Part shown: positions 26,524 to 35,568 of the stretch, one piece after another
How positions within the stretch are numbered: the first letter of the stretch is position 1
Layout: each line of letters opens with the position of its first letter
Assembly (NCBI GenBank): GCA_021772615.1
Contig: JAJFLQ010000077.1
Coordinates: 26,967-90,966 of the forward strand
Length of the DNA: 64,000 nucleotides
Direction of reading: 5' to 3'
Source: Verrucomicrobiota bacterium
GTDB taxonomy: Bacteria > Verrucomicrobiota > Lentisphaeria > JABSQK01 > JAJFLO01
Made by a program: the position numbers and the translations under genes
Notes under the pieces: model-generated
The model's input: the letters and a program-made list of their open reading frames with translations, nothing else
Told to the model about the DNA's origin: nothing
Database searches by the model: none

Positions 26524-28128
26524 CTAGCGACCAGCAGCCCCTCGCACTGGCGGCACGAGGGCCACAAAAACAAGCACGAAACCGTAGATTCCAATAACTA
26601 GGCCTATGGCAACAAGCGCACATCGCATGGCCGATGACGCAGTCATACCGGCGAGCTTCAGCCACCAGAGATTATCGGAGATCGGCCATCGTGCGTTCTG
26701 AATTTCATCGGACTGCCAGATTTCCGCAACGCCAGGTGGATCCCCTATTGGCACGCCGAGATTCCTCAGACGGCCAGCCAGTATGGATGTTCGCCATTTG
26801 CCGAGTTGAGTATGTCTTTTTGACTCCATTACCTGGCGAGCCAGTATCCGGTTCTGGATGACAGGCGTGTGATGATCGTCAAAGCACAAAAAAATCTGAA
26901 AAACAGACGCGGTAACAATACCAGCAGCAGCAACGCGGCGCAATCGCCTCTGCGAAAGCAACGGATAGACACCGACCATTACACCAAGAACCAGAAAAGG
27001 CGTAATCGGTACAAGGTAGCGGGAGCCGTACCCCCCGTCGAACACAGAAAAATTTATGCTCGCAATTAACATGCAGTAGATCGCCACAACAATCGCACCG
27101 CATACCATCGCCGATCGACGGTAAAACGATCGACAAAACAAGACCGGAATGATGCACAAGAGGATCGGGTTGTACCAGAAATATCCGTTCACACTGCCGA
27201 AGAACAGCTGCAGAAGATGTTGTCCGGGGAAATCGGCCCATAATGTTACGCCCGATGCTTCCAGATTTTGTCGAGAGCCGGACGACACCAGACTTCCAGT
27301 TCGTAGTTCGTTGTGCCATAGCACAACACAACCCATGGCGATTACCGGCACGCAAAGTAAGAATAGGCGGGACCATGCCCGCCGGCCGTCGCCGCGCGCG
27401 CACAGTATCAAGGGCAGAAGTATAGCAGAAACAGGAACGATAAATTCTGGTCGATACAGCAGCGTAATACCAAGACAACAACCCGTACCAAGAAGCGATA
27501 ACAAACGGTGCTTCCGGGGTCCGCCAGCAAGAACCAGCGCCCACGTGAGCCACATTGCAATCTCAAGGTTAAGGAATGCGGATTTGGCGTAAAACGGCCA
27601 ATACGTCGCGAAGCCTAGCGCAAACGCACCCCAACGGCCAACATGATCACCGCACCCCAGCCTTAAGGCCAAAATATAGACGGCAACAAGTGTCAATGTG
27701 GCGAAAAGCGGTGTGCAAAATGTCTTAAAAATGAACTGGCCGGCTTGATAGCGTATCGCCTCACTCCGTGACGACGGCAGAAGTCGTGCAATGAGATCGG
27801 CGGCGATTGCGGCCGGCAACATAGACATTGATTGCCCGAGACCAGAATAAGCGATGTATTTTCCGTCATCGTTAAGAGTGAAAAGTTCCGGATTTTCGGC
27901 GGCGTAATCGGGATTGGGATGAACGGTTCCGTGGTACCACATCTGATTCGTGATATGGTACCTCTCCTGTACGTCGAGAATAGAGATGTAACCGCGTCCG
28001 TAGGCGAAGTAGATGAAATAGCATCCTACGAATAACACCAGCGGCGACCTTGTGCCAAACCGACTAACAGGCCTGAACGCGCCGTGTGCATCGCGATTTA
28101 TCGCCGTCTCATTGGTATCCGCGGTCAT
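26524..28128 (-). CDS. Polytopic membrane protein, GT39-like glycosyltransferase
   Basis: 534 residues with about 11 predicted membrane helices, beginning after a 30-residue cytoplasmic tail. The first periplasmic loop has LDVQERYHITNQMWYHG, in the place where GT39/PMT-type enzymes keep their acidic pair, and DGKYIAYSGLGQSM resembles the following loop in the DUF2142/PMT-2 group. The C-terminal helix ends with a basic tail. A polyprenyl-phosphate-sugar transferase is likely but weaker than for the protein at 14398. First gene of a two-gene operon with the GT4 at 25251. Confidence 0.7.
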   Translation of the reverse strand: MTADTNETAINRDAHGAFRPVSRFGTRSPLVLFVGCYFIYFAYGRGYISILDVQERYHITNQMWYHGTVHPNPDYAAENPELFTLNDDGKYIAYSGLGQSMSMLPAAIAADLIARLLPSSRSEAIRYQAGQFIFKTFCTPLFATLTLVAVYILALRLGCGDHVGRWGAFALGFATYWPFYAKSAFLNLEIAMWLTWALVLAGGPRKHRLLSLLGTGCCLGITLLYRPEFIVPVSAILLPLILCARGDGRRAWSRLFLLCVPVIAMGCVVLWHNELRTGSLVSSGSRQNLEASGVTLWADFPGQHLLQLFFGSVNGYFWYNPILLCIIPVLFCRSFYRRSAMVCGAIVVAIYCMLIASINFSVFDGGYGSRYLVPITPFLVLGVMVGVYPLLSQRRLRRVAAAGIVTASVFQIFLCFDDHHTPVIQNRILARQVMESKRHTQLGKWRTSILAGRLRNLGVPIGDPPGVAEIWQSDEIQNARWPISDNLWWLKLAGMTASSAMRCALVAIGLVIGIYGFVLVFVALVPPVRGAAGR

Positions 28129-28425
28129 ATTACAACATGTTCCTGAACCTGGTCAAATGGATCGCATCGAACGCCATAAGCTGACCACTTGACTTGGAAG
28201 GAATCCAGGCGCATCAATACAATCACCAAAAGCCGCAACACCTACAACATACTCCGAGATCTTTCCGAACGACATGTATCCGTGAGGCGGCACACTGTAC
28301 CCACGATAGCCAAAATTCGCCAGCTACCCGGAATTAACTGAGATTAAAGACATCGCGTGCTGCTCACCAAGTGCTGCGGACAAACGTCGTTCTATCGGTC
28401 AGCTGGCAACTTGAATTGGTCGCCC
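28129..28425. other. Divergent gap
   Basis: 297 bp between the GT39-like (minus) and GT4 (plus) genes. I see no gene, clear promoter or repeat, though both genes must be started from here. Confidence 0.35.
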
Positions 28426-29562
28426 ATGAATGTGTTGCTAGACATATCGCACCTCACCTCCGGAACGGGAGGGATCCACTCGTATCTGACGGATCTGATC
28501 TCGGCGCTTCCGCCCCTCGCAGACACAAGAAACGTAAATCTGGCCTATTTAAATCTCCATTTCCGGCATGCGTCGAATGCTCTCCCTTCATCGCTGCCGG
28601 TCGAAAAAGTCCGATCCTACAAGTTTCCCGTCAAACTCCTGAATAACCTCTGGATCACCTTTAAGGTGCCGGATTTATCTCGTCGTTATCCGGATATCAA
28701 CGTCGTTCATAGCCCGCATTTTTCGTTACCTATTATGTCATGCGCGAAGAAGATTCTCACCGTAAACGACATTACATACTTGAAACATCCAGAGTACTAC
28801 CAGCGCGCAGGAAAGGCACTGAACGACTATGGCTATAGGAGGTTGCTGCCGACGAATATTCGCCGCGCCGACCGTATCATCGCGATTTCTCAGTTTACCA
28901 AGGACGATATCATTAATTTCTTTGGTGTCCCGGAATCAAAAATTGATGTCGTCCATATTGGCGTTCATCGTACGGAGGAACTCTTTTACAAGGAATTGAT
29001 GCACTTGCTCAAACCTTTTGACCTGGAGCCACAGTCTTACATTTACTACCCGGTAGGCACCTTTGAACATCGCAAAAACATTCCGAATACGATCGCTGCC
29101 TTCCGCGATGCGCTGGCGGATAAAGGCATGCGGCTTGTGATCTCGGGCGTGGGCGACTCGGCAACGTTGGGCGGAGGTGGACAAAGCGATGACGTCCGGT
29201 GGGTAAGCTGGAACACACCGGCCGAGAAACAGGCATTGTTTCAGGGAGCGCTTTTCGTGGTGTACCCGTCGTTATACGAAGGATTCGGCATCCCGATTAT
29301 CGAGGCTATGGCAAATAACAGAGCAGTCATCACATCGAATACCACGTCGATGCAGGAAATCGGCGAGGGATATGCCCGCCTCGTTACACCGGCGGATGTC
29401 GATGACATCGCGCAGGCCATGAAGGACCTGTACGAGAACAAGCGTTACCGGAAAGAACTGGAAGCAAAAAGCCGCAAGCGTGCCGAATCATTCACCGTCG
29501 AAAAAATGGCGGCAGAAACGCTCGATGTGTACCAACGCGTAATGAGACAAGCCGAAGAGTGA
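28426..29562 (+). CDS. Glycosyltransferase family 4
   Basis: 378-residue GT4 enzyme of the mannosyltransferase-like subgroup (MNVLLDISHLTSGTGGIHSY, with the glycine turn near residue 15). VVHSPHFSLP is in the N-domain, then YYPVGTFEHRKNIPNTIAAF and the donor loop SLYEGFGIPIIEAMANN (E-x7-E). ATG 28426 is chosen over 28357 because the 23 extra residues have no family match. Transcribed alone and convergent to the GT4 operon ending at 29799. The subgroup often transfers mannose or rhamnose; not provable here. Confidence 0.92.
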   Translation: MNVLLDISHLTSGTGGIHSYLTDLISALPPLADTRNVNLAYLNLHFRHASNALPSSLPVEKVRSYKFPVKLLNNLWITFKVPDLSRRYPDINVVHSPHFSLPIMSCAKKILTVNDITYLKHPEYYQRAGKALNDYGYRRLLPTNIRRADRIIAISQFTKDDIINFFGVPESKIDVVHIGVHRTEELFYKELMHLLKPFDLEPQSYIYYPVGTFEHRKNIPNTIAAFRDALADKGMRLVISGVGDSATLGGGGQSDDVRWVSWNTPAEKQALFQGALFVVYPSLYEGFGIPIIEAMANNRAVITSNTTSMQEIGEGYARLVTPADVDDIAQAMKDLYENKRYRKELEAKSRKRAESFTVEKMAAETLDVYQRVMRQAEE

Positions 29563-29798
29563 GTATTGGTACGGTTTCCGCGTTGCGGAGTAAAGATCGT
29601 TGTCAGTTCGGAACGATTGCGGCTAAAGCCTGCTCAAGACTTCCGCATAAATGCGGGACTCAGACACCATGGCGTACGAAAGTGTATCGTTCAGGATCCA
29701 CAATCAGGAATAAAAAGTCGGTTGGGATGTCGAACATGGACATAGCAGAGAATACGTCGCCGGCATAACGCATCCCACATTTATCGGCAAGATCGATA
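29563..29798. other. Convergent intergenic gap with hairpin
   Basis: 236 bp between two convergent GT4 genes. CCGCAT-AA-ATGCGG (29643-29656) forms a tight stem without a T-tract. The region also contains GCGGCTAAAGCCTGCTC, a phrase with the look of a degenerate intergenic repeat. No gene supported. Confidence 0.4.
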
Positions 29799-30956
29799 CT
29801 ACAAACCGACGATTATGTTACGATAGACCGCGAGCGTTTCTTCGGCACATCGCCGCCACGTATACCGCATCGCAAACGTGAGGCCATCTTCTATGAGTTT
29901 GCGCCGCAATCCGTTGTCATTAATGACCTCCACCATCTTGTCACGAATCGCGATTGGATCATTGGGATCCGCGTAAAGAGCATGGCCACCGGTCGACTCG
30001 CGTAACGACGGTATGTCCGACACGATAGCGGGCGTGCCGCAGGCCATCGCTTCGAGCGGTGGAGACGCCCAGCCTTCATAGAATGAAGCGGTGACGAAAA
30101 CGCCCGCAAGGTTGTATAGCACGGCCAATTCCTGAGAACCCGGGGGGATATAATCGATGAGCGTCACGTTATCCGGAATCTTGAGTTCTGAAATAAGATC
30201 TCCGATTCCGCGCTCGGCGGGAGCAATAGCGCCGACCAGGACCAGATGCCAACTGTTCTTTTTCCCCAGACTGAGTTCTGCAAAGGCGCGGATGAGCGTT
30301 CGCACATTCTTATGTGGCGCCACAGCGCCGACGTAGAGCATGAGATTTTTGTTGGGGATGTCATACTTGCGCCGTAGCCCATAGTCGACTTTCGGTTGCG
30401 GTTTCCGAACCACGAATTCGGGACTGATCCCAAGCGGCACAACGGAAATTTTCGCTGAATGGATACCGTATATATCCTGTAGCTCAAGCTTGTTCGCGGC
30501 TGACACGGTGATAAACGCAGTCGACGCCGCCAAGGTTTTCTCAAGCCGCCGGGACGCCCTTGAAACGGCGTCTGCAGGCAGGTACTCAGCGATATGATGA
30601 TGAGCAAAACCGTGCAGCGTGGTAAGCACGTGCGAGACCGAATTCGGGATATAAGGATACCCGCCGGGAAAGTGGAGAATATCAGGATTTGGCTTTACCC
30701 ATGTTTCCAGTAACGGTGCGCCGAAAAAACGCCACATCGGATTTAACACGCGTCCCGGAATCGTGGATTTACAAAGCCTGATATTCGGGCCTTGCGGCGG
30801 CGCGCCGATACCGCCACCGGAACGACAGCCCAGAAAAAGCAGCGAATACGTGTTATCCGCATCGACCTCGGTGAGTTCACGAACCAGATGAAAGCAGTAA
30901 CGACGTATGGCACTTACGTCGTGGATTGATGGTGTAGCGTCGAGAGCGATATGCAT
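29799..30956 (-). CDS. Glycosyltransferase family 4
   Basis: 385-residue GT4 enzyme: MHIALDATPSIHDVSAIRRY at the start, HFPGGYPYIPNSV, MLYVGAVAPHKNVRTLIRAF at the domain hinge, and the donor loop SFYEGWASPPLEAMACGTPA (E-x7-E). The start at 30956 comes 1 bp after the upstream GT4 stop (TAA-T-ATG). The in-frame ATG at 31013 lies inside that upstream gene and is rejected. Third gene of a minus-strand operon beginning at 33551. Similar in type to the GT4 at 28426, which it faces. Confidence 0.92.
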   Translation of the reverse strand: MHIALDATPSIHDVSAIRRYCFHLVRELTEVDADNTYSLLFLGCRSGGGIGAPPQGPNIRLCKSTIPGRVLNPMWRFFGAPLLETWVKPNPDILHFPGGYPYIPNSVSHVLTTLHGFAHHHIAEYLPADAVSRASRRLEKTLAASTAFITVSAANKLELQDIYGIHSAKISVVPLGISPEFVVRKPQPKVDYGLRRKYDIPNKNLMLYVGAVAPHKNVRTLIRAFAELSLGKKNSWHLVLVGAIAPAERGIGDLISELKIPDNVTLIDYIPPGSQELAVLYNLAGVFVTASFYEGWASPPLEAMACGTPAIVSDIPSLRESTGGHALYADPNDPIAIRDKMVEVINDNGLRRKLIEDGLTFAMRYTWRRCAEETLAVYRNIIVGL

Positions 30957-30957
30957 A

Positions 30958-32046
30958 TTATGGCTCCACAAGTGCAACCGCATGGCGGTTCCACGAGAAT
31001 GCGCAGCACGCACGGGCGCTTAGTGCCGAGCGGTCCCATTCCCTGGACAGACAAGCCTCCAGAGCGTGCGAAAAAGCGGAAGGTGAAACCTCTTCGGCAA
31101 TGACGCCGCCGTCGCACGCACGCACCAGCGCCGTGTTATTGCCTACCGGCGTGACAGTCACAGGACACCCGCAGGCCATAGCTTCCAGAGTCGAAAGACC
31201 AAAGCCCTCCAGGGCGATACTTGGCACGGCGGTGACATCGGCGCCCTGCATGATCTGCACTTTTTCATTGTCGGTCACGTATCCGAGGAAACGGACCCTG
31301 GTGTTCAGTCCGAGCGAATCAGCCATCGCCCTGAGTTCCCCTTCCATCTCGCCCGCGCCGCCGATCAAAGCTGTCACGTTGGTCACACGGACAAGGGATT
31401 TCAGACACAAGTCAATTCCCGTTCGCGGAATGAGTCGGCGAAATACGGCCACAATCCTGTGGTCGCGGTCGACCGCGTAGCGTTTGCGTATGGCAGCAGC
31501 GGACGCCGCATCCGCCATAAAGGGCGGTGATCGGACTGCGAGTGGGTTCTCGCAAACACATGAGTTCACTTCGGGGTGCTGCCGCTGCAGCACGTCACGC
31601 GTAAACGCACTGGTGACATATACGCGTTCGACTCGCTTCAACACGGCAGACTCCACCCTGTTGCGCAGCCACAATCCACGACGTCGCCCGAGGCTTTGGG
31701 CTTCCTGAGGCCAACTGGAATGAAAAAAGTACCGGAAACGCAGGTGCGGGAACGTACGTTGCGCCATCAGCCCGGAGAGTGGTTGGTGCAGCAGAAGTAA
31801 CTCGGGCTTGACCTCGCCAATGGCGTTAGCTATATGGCGACGCAGTGACCACACCCCCGACAAGCCCGGCCGGCGGCGCCAGTGATAATGGGTGATGTCG
31901 GAAATTTGCATGCCGCTGTCGGACGGTGCGAGCAACGCAGCCCGGTGCCCATTCTCCTGGAGCGCCTTCACCTGCTCGACCGCAACCACCGCGGCTCCGC
32001 CCCAATTTTCGGGATCAACGAAATCACTGACGACCGCCACGTTCAT
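30958..32046 (-). CDS. Glycosyltransferase family 4
   Basis: 362-residue GT-B glycosyltransferase. NVAVVSDFVDPENWGGAAVV carries the N-terminal glycine pair, VAVFRRLIPRTGIDLCL the hinge strand, and ALEGFGLSTLEAMACGCPVT the donor loop with E-x7-E. The start overlaps the stop of the GT2-GNAT gene by 4 bp (ATGA) and the next GT4 follows after 1 bp, so all three proteins should be made together. Specificity unknown. Confidence 0.92.
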   Translation of the reverse strand: MNVAVVSDFVDPENWGGAAVVAVEQVKALQENGHRAALLAPSDSGMQISDITHYHWRRRPGLSGVWSLRRHIANAIGEVKPELLLLHQPLSGLMAQRTFPHLRFRYFFHSSWPQEAQSLGRRRGLWLRNRVESAVLKRVERVYVTSAFTRDVLQRQHPEVNSCVCENPLAVRSPPFMADAASAAAIRKRYAVDRDHRIVAVFRRLIPRTGIDLCLKSLVRVTNVTALIGGAGEMEGELRAMADSLGLNTRVRFLGYVTDNEKVQIMQGADVTAVPSIALEGFGLSTLEAMACGCPVTVTPVGNNTALVRACDGGVIAEEVSPSAFSHALEACLSREWDRSALSARACCAFSWNRHAVALVEP

Positions 32047-33551
32047 GCCGGCTCCAGCGTCTTCACCAGATACAGGCTGCGGCCGGTACTTTCAAGCACC
32101 TCGTCAACGACCGAAAAACCGGACCGCTCATAGAGCCGTCTCGCACCGTCATTGTCGACATTCACCGTAATAGCCAGTCGTAGCTGGCCGCGTTGCACGG
32201 CCAGGGCCACCGCCTGTTCCAACAACCTGGAGCCAATGCCCTTGCCCCGCTGATCTTCACGAACGACAAAAGCAATGATCTTCGCTGCATCGGGATACGA
32301 CTGCCGCTTGCGCCCATTGAGGAACGCCAGCGGCAATCGCAACCACTTGCGCCAGCCCTCCGGGCTCCCGCGATAGCGCCCCGTGACGACGGACCAGAGA
32401 TACCACATTCCGTAACCGCTGCGTAGAAGACGTCGGTGAAAGGTCCGTGGATCGAGCTGCATCAGGAGGAACCCAAGCACCTCGCCATCGTCGTTCGATT
32501 CCACAAGTATACCATCGCCGGCGAAGCGGCGAAATACGGTCACCTTGTCGGTAAAAAAATTCACCGAACGATCCGCGGAATCACCCAGGACGAAAAAGGG
32601 ATCCGACGAGACGTGGAGCCGGGCAATCTGTTGGTCAACTGGAGAAACACGTTTGGCGACGCGTAAACGACGCAGGGTATACGCCGGCCGATCCCCACGT
32701 TCACCTTCCGAATAACTCACAAATCCGCTCCCGCCGGCAGGCGCCATGCTGAATCGTCCCTGCAGCCAGCCCAGAAGGTAGGCAATATCCGTTGCGAACC
32801 GTATCCAGTGAAAACGAACCACGTTCGCAAGGAGAAATGCACCACGGCGGACGGCACGAAAAACCAGCGGACGCCGCTCGACGAAGGCCCCTTGATCGTA
32901 GCCGTCGGTCAATTCAATGACACGCTCCGGATAGTGGCGCGCAGCAAATGCACTCCCCCAACCGTTCCGACGGTACATCCTGCACAAAGCACGAAGGTTG
33001 CCCGGCAGCAAGTGAACCACCGCCGTGTCCTCAATAATACACACTCGAAGGCCGTGATCCCGGACCTTTTTCCGCAACACCGGATCGAGTCCGCGAATCA
33101 GCTCTTCGTCTTCGCCGCCGATTGCAAGAAAGTTCCGGCGTGAAATAATCAGACACGGATGCTGCACGAAGTCGCTGTCGATCGTATGCTGCTGGCGCGG
33201 GAAGTATCGCCGGGGTATCTCCCGCATCGCGCGCTTCTGAAACGATGATGCGGTGTCCGGAATCTCACAGGCGGCGCCGCCGAGACCGATATCCGCGTTT
33301 CCATCCATCTCAGCGACCAACTTCTCGAATAGCCTGTCGTCTGTGATTACAGTGTCATCGTCCAACGTGATTATCCAACGGCCAGTCGCTGCCTTGACAC
33401 CGCGATTGATCGCGCGCCCCTGCCGGTGGTCGCCAATTACGAGCAGCACCTCGAAATCGCGAATGGTCTGACGGTCCAGGGCAGACAGGAGTTGATCCAG
33501 ATACTGATTTCTGGAATCGTCGGCGACAGGTATGATCACGGAAACGGTCAT
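32043..33551 (-). CDS. Fusion: GT2 glycosyltransferase + GNAT acetyltransferase
   Basis: 502-residue protein. Residues 1-260 are a GT2 domain: VSVIIPVADDSRNQYLDQLL, WIITLDDDTVI (DxD-type) and a conserved GLGGAACE segment. Residues about 300-500 are a GNAT domain with the acetyl-CoA loop QRGKGIGSRLL (434-444) and VDNDGARRLYERSGF, the typical GNAT ending. The two are joined in frame without a stop. Acetylation of the sugar being added, or of the product, would explain the fusion; that is inference. First gene of a three-gene minus-strand operon; its upstream gap of 196 bp is shared with the SLBB export gene. Confidence 0.88.
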   Translation of the reverse strand: MTVSVIIPVADDSRNQYLDQLLSALDRQTIRDFEVLLVIGDHRQGRAINRGVKAATGRWIITLDDDTVITDDRLFEKLVAEMDGNADIGLGGAACEIPDTASSFQKRAMREIPRRYFPRQQHTIDSDFVQHPCLIISRRNFLAIGGEDEELIRGLDPVLRKKVRDHGLRVCIIEDTAVVHLLPGNLRALCRMYRRNGWGSAFAARHYPERVIELTDGYDQGAFVERRPLVFRAVRRGAFLLANVVRFHWIRFATDIAYLLGWLQGRFSMAPAGGSGFVSYSEGERGDRPAYTLRRLRVAKRVSPVDQQIARLHVSSDPFFVLGDSADRSVNFFTDKVTVFRRFAGDGILVESNDDGEVLGFLLMQLDPRTFHRRLLRSGYGMWYLWSVVTGRYRGSPEGWRKWLRLPLAFLNGRKRQSYPDAAKIIAFVVREDQRGKGIGSRLLEQAVALAVQRGQLRLAITVNVDNDGARRLYERSGFSVVDEVLESTGRSLYLVKTLEPA

Positions 33552-33747
33552 GGGCTATGAATATAGCGAATGTCGCTGTGGAGAACAACCGGAGTCGATT
33601 CTTGGACACGTCAACCCACGTGCACGAGGCAACCGTCGACCATCTCCGGCAGATTGTGGAGCGAACGTTGGCCGCACTCCCTTTAATTACATCGATCTGT
33701 GATTATATTTGAGTTCCACAAATGCTTACCAAAGGCAGACGGTCCTA
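33552..33747. other. Divergent promoter gap of export gene and GT operon
   Basis: 196 bp feeding the SLBB export lipoprotein (plus) and the GT2-GNAT operon (minus). No strong sigma-70 pair is visible. A near-match to a sigma-54 element at 33657-33671 is discussed under rejected items. Confidence 0.35.
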
Positions 33748-35568
33748 ATGGCTCACCTGAAACCAGCTTTTACCATCTTCGTACTGGTGGCACTCTTTTT
33801 TACGCCTGGTTGCCGATCAACAAAACAGTCGCCGGTACCCGAGGCATCATCGACAACGTCTGTCACGAAAACGGATCGCAACAACCGGACGGACGGCGAG
33901 GCAACCTTGGCCGTGAACACGCCGATCAGACGCCACGACATGGCAGCAGCGCAGCGCGATCGGCCCTCGGATATACAGCATCCGGATACAATTCCGCCTG
34001 ATCCAGCTCCATTGGGCGCGATGCCGGCCTCAGCTACGACAACGCAGCCTCGGGCTGCGGATCACGCTGAGCGTTCTGACCTGCCTGACATGATCCGTGG
34101 CTCCATCGAGACGGCACGGGCGCCACGCGAATCGCGGGACACGCCGTCGCCCCTGCCAAAGATCTACAAGTTGAATATCGGCGACCAGATCGAGTTACAA
34201 GTGTTCGACGAACCGGAAATGACGCGAATTGTGACGGTACTGCCGGACGGAAACATCAACTATATGCTCGCCGGCAATGTCGAAGCGGTGGGCAAAACGT
34301 TTGACGAGCTGGCTGAACTCGTCGGCGTGAAACTCACTAAATACCTTCACAAGCCGGTCGTGAATGTCATACCAATCACACTCGCCGGAGCGAGCAAGCG
34401 TTATGCCATTGTGCGTGGCGCGGTTTCCTACCCAGGACGTTACGAGATCGACTCGAGCACCAGAGTCCTCGACGTTATCGCAATAGCGCAAGGCGTACGC
34501 TACGACCCCAACAATCTTATACTTGCGGATCTGAATCGTTCCGATCTCTACAGAGACGGCGTGCCGGCAGGCCTTAATTTTCGCAACCTTTTGGAAAGGA
34601 ATGACTTCTCTGACAACATCCTGCTTCGCGATGGCGACTTGATCGATCTACCGCCGCGATCGGTGCTGCGTGCCGAAGCCACGGGATCCGTGTCTGTACT
34701 CGGCGCAGCTTCAACCACCGGCGAAATTCCAATCGAGGATGGCGACCGCGTCCTGGATGTGCTCGTGCGAATCGGCGGAGCAACGGCTGACGCCGATCCT
34801 GCGCGTCCGTACATCTATCGGGAGGGGTCCTATATCGGATTCAACTACAAGAACATCCTTGAGGATCGGGATATGACATCCAACATTACCGTACAGGACG
34901 GAGACTTTATGTACTTCCCTGCACGCATCGCACAAACGGCAACGATCGTAGGCGCCGTGACGAATTCTGGAAAGTACGCAATTGGCGTCGAAGACCGTAT
35001 ACTGGATGTTATCGCCAAAGCCGGCGGACTGTTATTCCGTCCGGATTTCAGCGACGACACGCTGGCCAACCTGAACGCCTCCTATCTTTTCCGTGATGGC
35101 CGGATCCTCGACGTTGATTTCCAGCGCCTGCTACAGGACGGCGATATGGACAACAATATCCGCGTCCTAAACGGCGACTTCATCTACATCCCGGAAGCGA
35201 AATCACAACAGGTATTCATATTCGGCGAGATCGGAAGCCCACAGGCCATACCGCTCACGCGCGAGCTGACTCTGATCGAGGTGCTCGCGATTGCCGGCGA
35301 CCTCACCGACCGCGGGCGATTCGTATCGCAAGCGGCCGTTTTTCGCGGCGGCATATTGGACGAAAATGAGGTGCTGCTGCGGGATCTGAATAAATTGTTC
35401 AAGGGCGATTTAAGGGAGAATATCGTGCTCGAGGGCGGCGATATTGTCTACATCCCCGAAATCAAGATCAGCAAATGGGGCCGGTACACTGCCTTTATCA
35501 GTCGCTGGTTGAGTTTTATTCTTGAGGTCAATGACTTTCCCGGAGATTACAAGGACGGCCGCTTCTGA
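33748..35568 (+). CDS. Polysaccharide export lipoprotein with four SLBB domains (Wza-related)
   Basis: 606-residue lipoprotein of the outer-membrane polysaccharide export family, which forms the channel or lid through which glycan leaves the periplasm. Signal peptide with lipobox TPGC (C22). After a Pro/Thr/Ser-rich linker (residues about 25-135) comes the poly-export domain (NIGDQIELQVFDEP to VVNVIPI). Four SLBB repeats follow, beginning AIVRGAVSYPGRYEID, VSVLGAASTTGEIPI, ATIVGAVTNSGKYAI and VFIFGEIGSPQAIPL. More SLBB units than classic Wza. ATG 33748 is preferred to the TTG at 33709 because it places the signal peptide at the N-terminus. Its end overlaps the opposing polymerase gene by 22 bp. 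Confidence 0.93.
   Translation: MAHLKPAFTIFVLVALFFTPGCRSTKQSPVPEASSTTSVTKTDRNNRTDGEATLAVNTPIRRHDMAAAQRDRPSDIQHPDTIPPDPAPLGAMPASATTTQPRAADHAERSDLPDMIRGSIETARAPRESRDTPSPLPKIYKLNIGDQIELQVFDEPEMTRIVTVLPDGNINYMLAGNVEAVGKTFDELAELVGVKLTKYLHKPVVNVIPITLAGASKRYAIVRGAVSYPGRYEIDSSTRVLDVIAIAQGVRYDPNNLILADLNRSDLYRDGVPAGLNFRNLLERNDFSDNILLRDGDLIDLPPRSVLRAEATGSVSVLGAASTTGEIPIEDGDRVLDVLVRIGGATADADPARPYIYREGSYIGFNYKNILEDRDMTSNITVQDGDFMYFPARIAQTATIVGAVTNSGKYAIGVEDRILDVIAKAGGLLFRPDFSDDTLANLNASYLFRDGRILDVDFQRLLQDGDMDNNIRVLNGDFIYIPEAKSQQVFIFGEIGSPQAIPLTRELTLIEVLAIAGDLTDRGRFVSQAAVFRGGILDENEVLLRDLNKLFKGDLRENIVLEGGDIVYIPEIKISKWGRYTAFISRWLSFILEVNDFPGDYKDGRF

Noticed and set aside
26420..26665. Small Cys-rich frame of 81 residues on the minus strand
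   Set aside because: It overlaps the end of the GT39-like gene in another frame, has no ribosome site, and its cysteines fall in no metal-binding pattern.
33657..33671. Sigma-54-like element TGGAGCGAACGTTGG upstream of the SLBB export gene
   Set aside because: GG and GG are correctly spaced, but the -12 GC is GG, a position that is nearly invariant. One mismatch in the key dinucleotide makes it unsafe to call.
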